The notes under the pieces were generated by a model, which searched no databases, was not told the DNA's origin, and was given only the letters and a program-made list of their open reading frames with translations. Shown one piece after another: positions 6,188 to 9,069 of a stretch of 9,069 nucleotides of DNA (position 1 is the first letter of the stretch; each line of letters begins with the position of its first letter). Made by a program: the position numbers and the translations under genes. The stretch is from Hyphomicrobiales bacterium (GTDB lineage: Bacteria > Pseudomonadota > Alphaproteobacteria > Rhizobiales > Xanthobacteraceae): contig JAHFPO010000096.1 of the NCBI GenBank assembly GCA_023266695.1, positions 1 through 9,069 of the forward strand, written 5' to 3'.

Positions 6188-6386
6188 AGTGGCTAAGGGT
6201 CGCCTTGCTCCGGCGAGAATCGGCGTGTTAGCAGAGGCTTCCGGGGATCGGAGGAGTGCGCGTGGGGCACGGCGGTGCGCGCCGGCAGGTACGGGTTCGA
6301 GCTCGATTGACCGCCTGTAAGATGACGCCTTGCAACGCAATCGGAAGCACTGACGATCCGCGGCCGCGCTCGCTGGAGCGGCCCCG

Positions 6387-8396
6387 ATGAACGTCGAGTT
6401 CCACGCCGGGTTCCTTGCGCTCGCGCTCCTCGCGCTCGCCGTCGCGGCGGTTCCGCTCTCACGGATTCCGCGCGGCTCCTCCATCGTCTATGCGCTTGCG
6501 GCGATGATCGCGGGCATCGCCGCGCTTTCCGCTCTCATCGCCGTCGTGCGCACGGCGCCGCTCCTCGCGCATCTGCCCATCGGCCTTCCCACCGTCGGCG
6601 TGCGGCTCCGGCTCGATGCGCTGTCGGCGACATTCTCGTTCATCGTCAATATGGCCGCGGGTGTCACAAGTCTCTATGCCATCGGCTACGGCCGCCACGA
6701 GCCCGAGCAGGGCCGCTGCCTTCCGTTCTACGTCCTCTTCCTGCTCGGCATGAATCTGGTGCTCGTCGCCGACGACGCCTTCTCCTTCCTGCTTGCCTGG
6801 GAATTCATGTCGCTGTCGTCCTGGGCGCTCGTAGTCGTGCGCCATCGCGAGGAAGAAAACCGGCAGGCGGGTCTCCTCTATCTTGCGATGGCGAGCTTCG
6901 GCACGCTCGCGCTTCTCTTCGCCTTCGGCGCGCTCGCGGGCGGCGCGGGGGCCTATGCCTTCGGTGACATCCGAGCGCGGACGCTCGAACCCACGACCGC
7001 TACGCTCGCCCTCATCTTCGCCCTTATCGGCACCGGATCGAAGTCGGGATTGGTGCCGCTCCACGCCTGGCTCCCGCCCGCTCATGCGGCGGCGCCGAGC
7101 CACGTCTCGGCGCTGATGAGCGGAGTGATGACCAAGGTTGCCGTCTACGGCTTCATCCGCATCGTGTTCGATCTCCTCGGCGCGCCGGTGTGGTGGTGGG
7201 GCATGCTGGTGCTGACCTTGGGCGGGATCACCGCCGTGCTCGGCGTGCTCTATGCGTTAATGCAGCACGACTTGAAGCGGCTGCTCGCCTATCACACGGT
7301 CGAAAACATCGGGATCATCTATATCGGGCTCGGCTTGGCGCTCGCCTTCGAGTCTCACCAGATGACCCGGGCGGCGGCGCTCGCCGCCACCGCCGCGCTC
7401 TTCCATGTGTTCAATCACTGCGTCTTCAAGAGTCTGCTGTTCTTCGGCGCCGGCAGCGTGCAGACCGCGACCGGCGAGCGCGACATGGAAAACCTAGGTG
7501 GTCTCATTCACCGCATGCCGAAGACCGCGTTCACCTTTCTCGTCGGCTGCGTCGCGATCTCGGCGCTGCCGCCTTTGAACGGATTCGTCTCCGAGTGGCT
7601 GACCTTCCAGGCGATATTGTTGAGCCCCGAGCTGCCGGAATGGGGTTTGAAGTTCACGGTGCCGGCGGTGGGCGGGCTCTTGGCGCTGTCGGCGGCGCTC
7701 GCCGCCGCCTGTTTCGTGAAAGCATTCGGCATCACGTTCCTCGGACGGGCGCGGACGCCGGCGGCCGAACGCGCTGAGGAATCCGACCGCTATTCGCTCG
7801 CCGCGATGTTCGCTTTCGCGGCGCTCTGTCTCGTGGCCGGCATCCTGCCTGGCGTCTTCATCGACGCTCTCTCGCCAGCGGTGCAGGGCATGGTCGGCGG
7901 CCGCATGCCGACGCAGACGACGATGGCGTGGCTCACGACCGTTCCGATCGCCGAGAGCCGCAGCTCCTATAACGGGCTGCTCGTGTTCTTGTTCATTTCC
8001 TTTGCCGCCTATGTCGCGGCCTATGCGATCCACCAATTCGCCTCGAGCGCGGTGCGGCGCGGGCCACCCTGGGACTGCGGCTATCCGGATGCGAGCCCGC
8101 AAACGCAATATACCGCCTCGAGCTTCGCCCAGCCGATCCGTCGTGTCTACGGCACGTTCGTGTTCCGTGCCCGCGAACGGATCGAGATGCCGCCGCCCGG
8201 GGAGATGCGCCCGGCGCGCCTCACCGTGGAGCTCCGCGATCTCGTCTGGGAATGGCTCTACGCGCCCGTCGCCATCACCGTCATCTTCCTGGCCGACCGG
8301 CTCAATCCGCTCCAGTTCCAGACCATCCGCCGCTATCTCGGCTTCGTCTTCCTCGCCCTTGTGTCGCTGCTTCTGGTGGTCGCCATATGGGCGTGA
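6387..8396 (+). CDS. hyfB: Hydrogenase-4 component B-like membrane subunit (HyfB family)
   Basis: This 669-residue, strongly hydrophobic protein has about 15 membrane segments. It belongs to the HyfB/HycC group of the proton-pumping antiporter-like family (related to NuoL/M/N and MrpA/D) and is close in length to Escherichia coli HyfB (about 670). Channel landmarks are present: WEFMSLSSW with E139, GSKSGLVPLHAWLPPAH with K219 and H226, K250 in MTKVAVYG, HDLKRLLAYHTVENIGI (294–310), FHVFNHCVFKSLLFFGAGS (339–357) and PPLNGFVSEW (395–404). The HyfB-type C-terminal motif RRGPPWDCGY (557–566) is also there. The ATG at 6387 has GGAG 8 nt upstream (6375–6378). It is the first gene of its operon and overlaps hyfC by 10 nt. 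It would form part of the ion-translocating membrane arm of a formate hydrogenlyase-like or hydrogenase-related complex; which one cannot be told, since no catalytic subunit is in the window. Confidence 0.9.
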   Translation: MNVEFHAGFLALALLALAVAAVPLSRIPRGSSIVYALAAMIAGIAALSALIAVVRTAPLLAHLPIGLPTVGVRLRLDALSATFSFIVNMAAGVTSLYAIGYGRHEPEQGRCLPFYVLFLLGMNLVLVADDAFSFLLAWEFMSLSSWALVVVRHREEENRQAGLLYLAMASFGTLALLFAFGALAGGAGAYAFGDIRARTLEPTTATLALIFALIGTGSKSGLVPLHAWLPPAHAAAPSHVSALMSGVMTKVAVYGFIRIVFDLLGAPVWWWGMLVLTLGGITAVLGVLYALMQHDLKRLLAYHTVENIGIIYIGLGLALAFESHQMTRAAALAATAALFHVFNHCVFKSLLFFGAGSVQTATGERDMENLGGLIHRMPKTAFTFLVGCVAISALPPLNGFVSEWLTFQAILLSPELPEWGLKFTVPAVGGLLALSAALAAACFVKAFGITFLGRARTPAAERAEESDRYSLAAMFAFAALCLVAGILPGVFIDALSPAVQGMVGGRMPTQTTMAWLTTVPIAESRSSYNGLLVFLFISFAAYVAAYAIHQFASSAVRRGPPWDCGYPDASPQTQYTASSFAQPIRRVYGTFVFRARERIEMPPPGEMRPARLTVELRDLVWEWLYAPVAITVIFLADRLNPLQFQTIRRYLGFVFLALVSLLLVVAIWA

Positions 8397-9069
8397 TCCT
8401 CGATCTCATGGTGCAGGCACTGCAAATGCTCCTGGTGCTGGTGCTGGCACCGTTGCTCACCGGATTCGTGCGCGTGGTGAAGGCGCGGCTCCTGCGCCGC
8501 CGGGGCCCGCCGCTCCTGCAGCCCTATCTCGATCTCGCCCGGCTCATGGGCAAGCAGGTGGTGCTCGCCAAGAACGCCTCCTGGCTCTTCCGCGTGACGC
8601 CCTATCTTGTCTTCGCCGCGACCTGGGTCGCCGCCGCGCTCATTCCGACCTTCGCGACCGGGCTTCTGTTCAGCTGGTCGGCCGACTTGATCGCCATCAT
8701 CGCCCTCATTGGGAGCGCGCGTTTCTTTCAGGCGCTCGCCGGACTCGACATCGGCACCGGCTTCGGCGGCATCGGCTCCTCCCGCGAGGTGATGATCGCG
8801 ACGCTGGCCGAGCCCGCCATGATCATGATCATCTTCACGCTGGCGCTGGTCGCGGGTTCCACTCAGCTCTCGACCATCGCGCAAGTCATGGCTTCGTCCG
8901 AAGTGGGCTTGCGCGTGTCGCTGGGCTTGGCGCTCGTCGCCTTGATCCTGGTCGCGATCGCCGAGAACGCCCGCATCCCGGTCGACAATCCGGCCACGCA
9001 TCTCGAGCTCACCATGGTGCACGAAGCCATGGTGCTGGAATATTCCGGGCGGCATCTCGCGCTGATTGA
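8387..9069 (+). CDS. hyfC: Hydrogenase-4 component C / NuoH-like membrane subunit, 3' end cut off
   Basis: The first 227 residues of a HyfC/HycD-type protein are visible, homologous to NuoH of complex I, which links the membrane arm to the catalytic arm; the frame runs off the window (E. coli HyfC has about 315 residues). Landmarks are RRGPPLLQPYLDLARLMGKQ (38–57), FFQALAGLDIGTGFGGIGSS (113–132) followed by R133-E134, and the acidic loop IAENARIPVDNP (191–202) leading to HEAMVLEYSG (212–221). Hydrophobic segments lie at about 8–26, 70–92, 98–120, 135–157 and 174–193. The start is ATG at 8387 inside the end of hyfB (10-nt overlap), with GGTGG about 7 nt upstream; ATG at 8408 is an in-frame alternative. 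The tight overlap indicates co-translation with HyfB. Confidence 0.88.
   Translation, partial: MGVILDLMVQALQMLLVLVLAPLLTGFVRVVKARLLRRRGPPLLQPYLDLARLMGKQVVLAKNASWLFRVTPYLVFAATWVAAALIPTFATGLLFSWSADLIAIIALIGSARFFQALAGLDIGTGFGGIGSSREVMIATLAEPAMIMIIFTLALVAGSTQLSTIAQVMASSEVGLRVSLGLALVALILVAIAENARIPVDNPATHLELTMVHEAMVLEYSGRHLALI

Larger units (their letters stand above)
6006..6386. other. Divergent intergenic region between acpXL and hyfB
   Basis: These 381 bp separate two operons running in opposite directions and show no plausible gene on either strand. They hold the acpXL promoter candidate (6105–6133) and ribosome site, a hairpin at 6161–6187, and a 10-bp palindrome TCGAGCTCGA (6297–6306). Directly beyond that palindrome, on the plus strand, is a TTGACC box (6307–6312). 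It would suit a −35 element for hyfB, but at 17 nt spacing it has only TTGCAA as a −10 box, so the hyf promoter is not assigned. Confidence 0.6.

Noticed and set aside
6235..6285. Possible sigma54 (−24/−12) site for hyfB around GGGGCACGGCGGTGC
   Set aside because: GG and GC can be found at about the right distance, but the flanking consensus bases do not match in that register.
6307..6335. TTGACC with TTGCAA 17 nt downstream as a hyfB promoter
   Set aside because: The −35 box is good, but the −10 box matches only two of six positions; kept as a note in the intergenic entry rather than as a promoter.
1..9069. CRISPR array, tRNA, rRNA or insertion sequence
   Set aside because: No regularly spaced direct repeats, no cloverleaf or rRNA sequence and no transposase were seen; the repeats are palindromic and intergenic.

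Overview
The window comes from a GC-rich alphaproteobacterium, almost certainly of the order Hyphomicrobiales (Rhizobiales). The evidence is gene content and order: six minus-strand genes match the acpXL–fabZXL–fabF2XL–fabF1XL–adh2XL–lpxXL cluster known from Rhizobium and relatives. That cluster builds a very-long-chain (about C28) hydroxy fatty acid on a dedicated acyl carrier protein and attaches it to lipid A. The intergenic DNA also carries the hairpin-rich repeats typical of these genomes. The genus cannot be settled from this window.

Layout. Bases 1–648 hold no credible gene. They are dense in hairpins: a run of near-adjacent stem-loops (47–307), a block bounded by two hairpins with identical 9-bp stems (285–482) that contains a 28-bp perfect palindrome, and a pair of inverted hairpin elements (547–640) just past the end of lpxXL, which may also terminate it. 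Bases 649–6005 are the lipid A operon, read right to left: acpXL (6005→5724), fabZXL (5713→5237), fabF2XL (5247→4054), fabF1XL (4039→2759), adh2XL (2648→1626) and lpxXL (1623→649). Most junctions are tight (an 11-nt overlap and gaps of 10, 14 and 2 nt); the only real gap is 110 nt before adh2XL. Bases 6006–6386 form a divergent intergenic region with a good sigma70-type promoter candidate for acpXL. Bases 6387–9069 start a rightward operon of membrane subunits of a hydrogenase-4 / complex-I-like complex: hyfB complete, then hyfC overlapping it by 10 nt and cut by the window edge.

How the genes work together. AcpXL carries the growing chain, the FabF-type proteins elongate it, FabZXL dehydrates, Adh2XL may reduce, and LpxXL moves the finished chain from AcpXL to lipid A. 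No ketoreductase is encoded here, so it is presumably shared with general fatty acid synthesis. Two details stand out. FabF2XL has lost all three catalytic residues of ketosynthases while its neighbour FabF1XL keeps them, which suggests an active/inactive pair like the KS/chain-length-factor pairs of type II polyketide synthases. Adh2XL keeps the structural-zinc cysteines but lacks the usual catalytic-zinc ligands, which would suit a zinc-independent double-bond reductase better than an alcohol dehydrogenase. The Hyf genes are probably functionally unrelated to lipid A; the window does not show whether their complex has a NiFe catalytic subunit.
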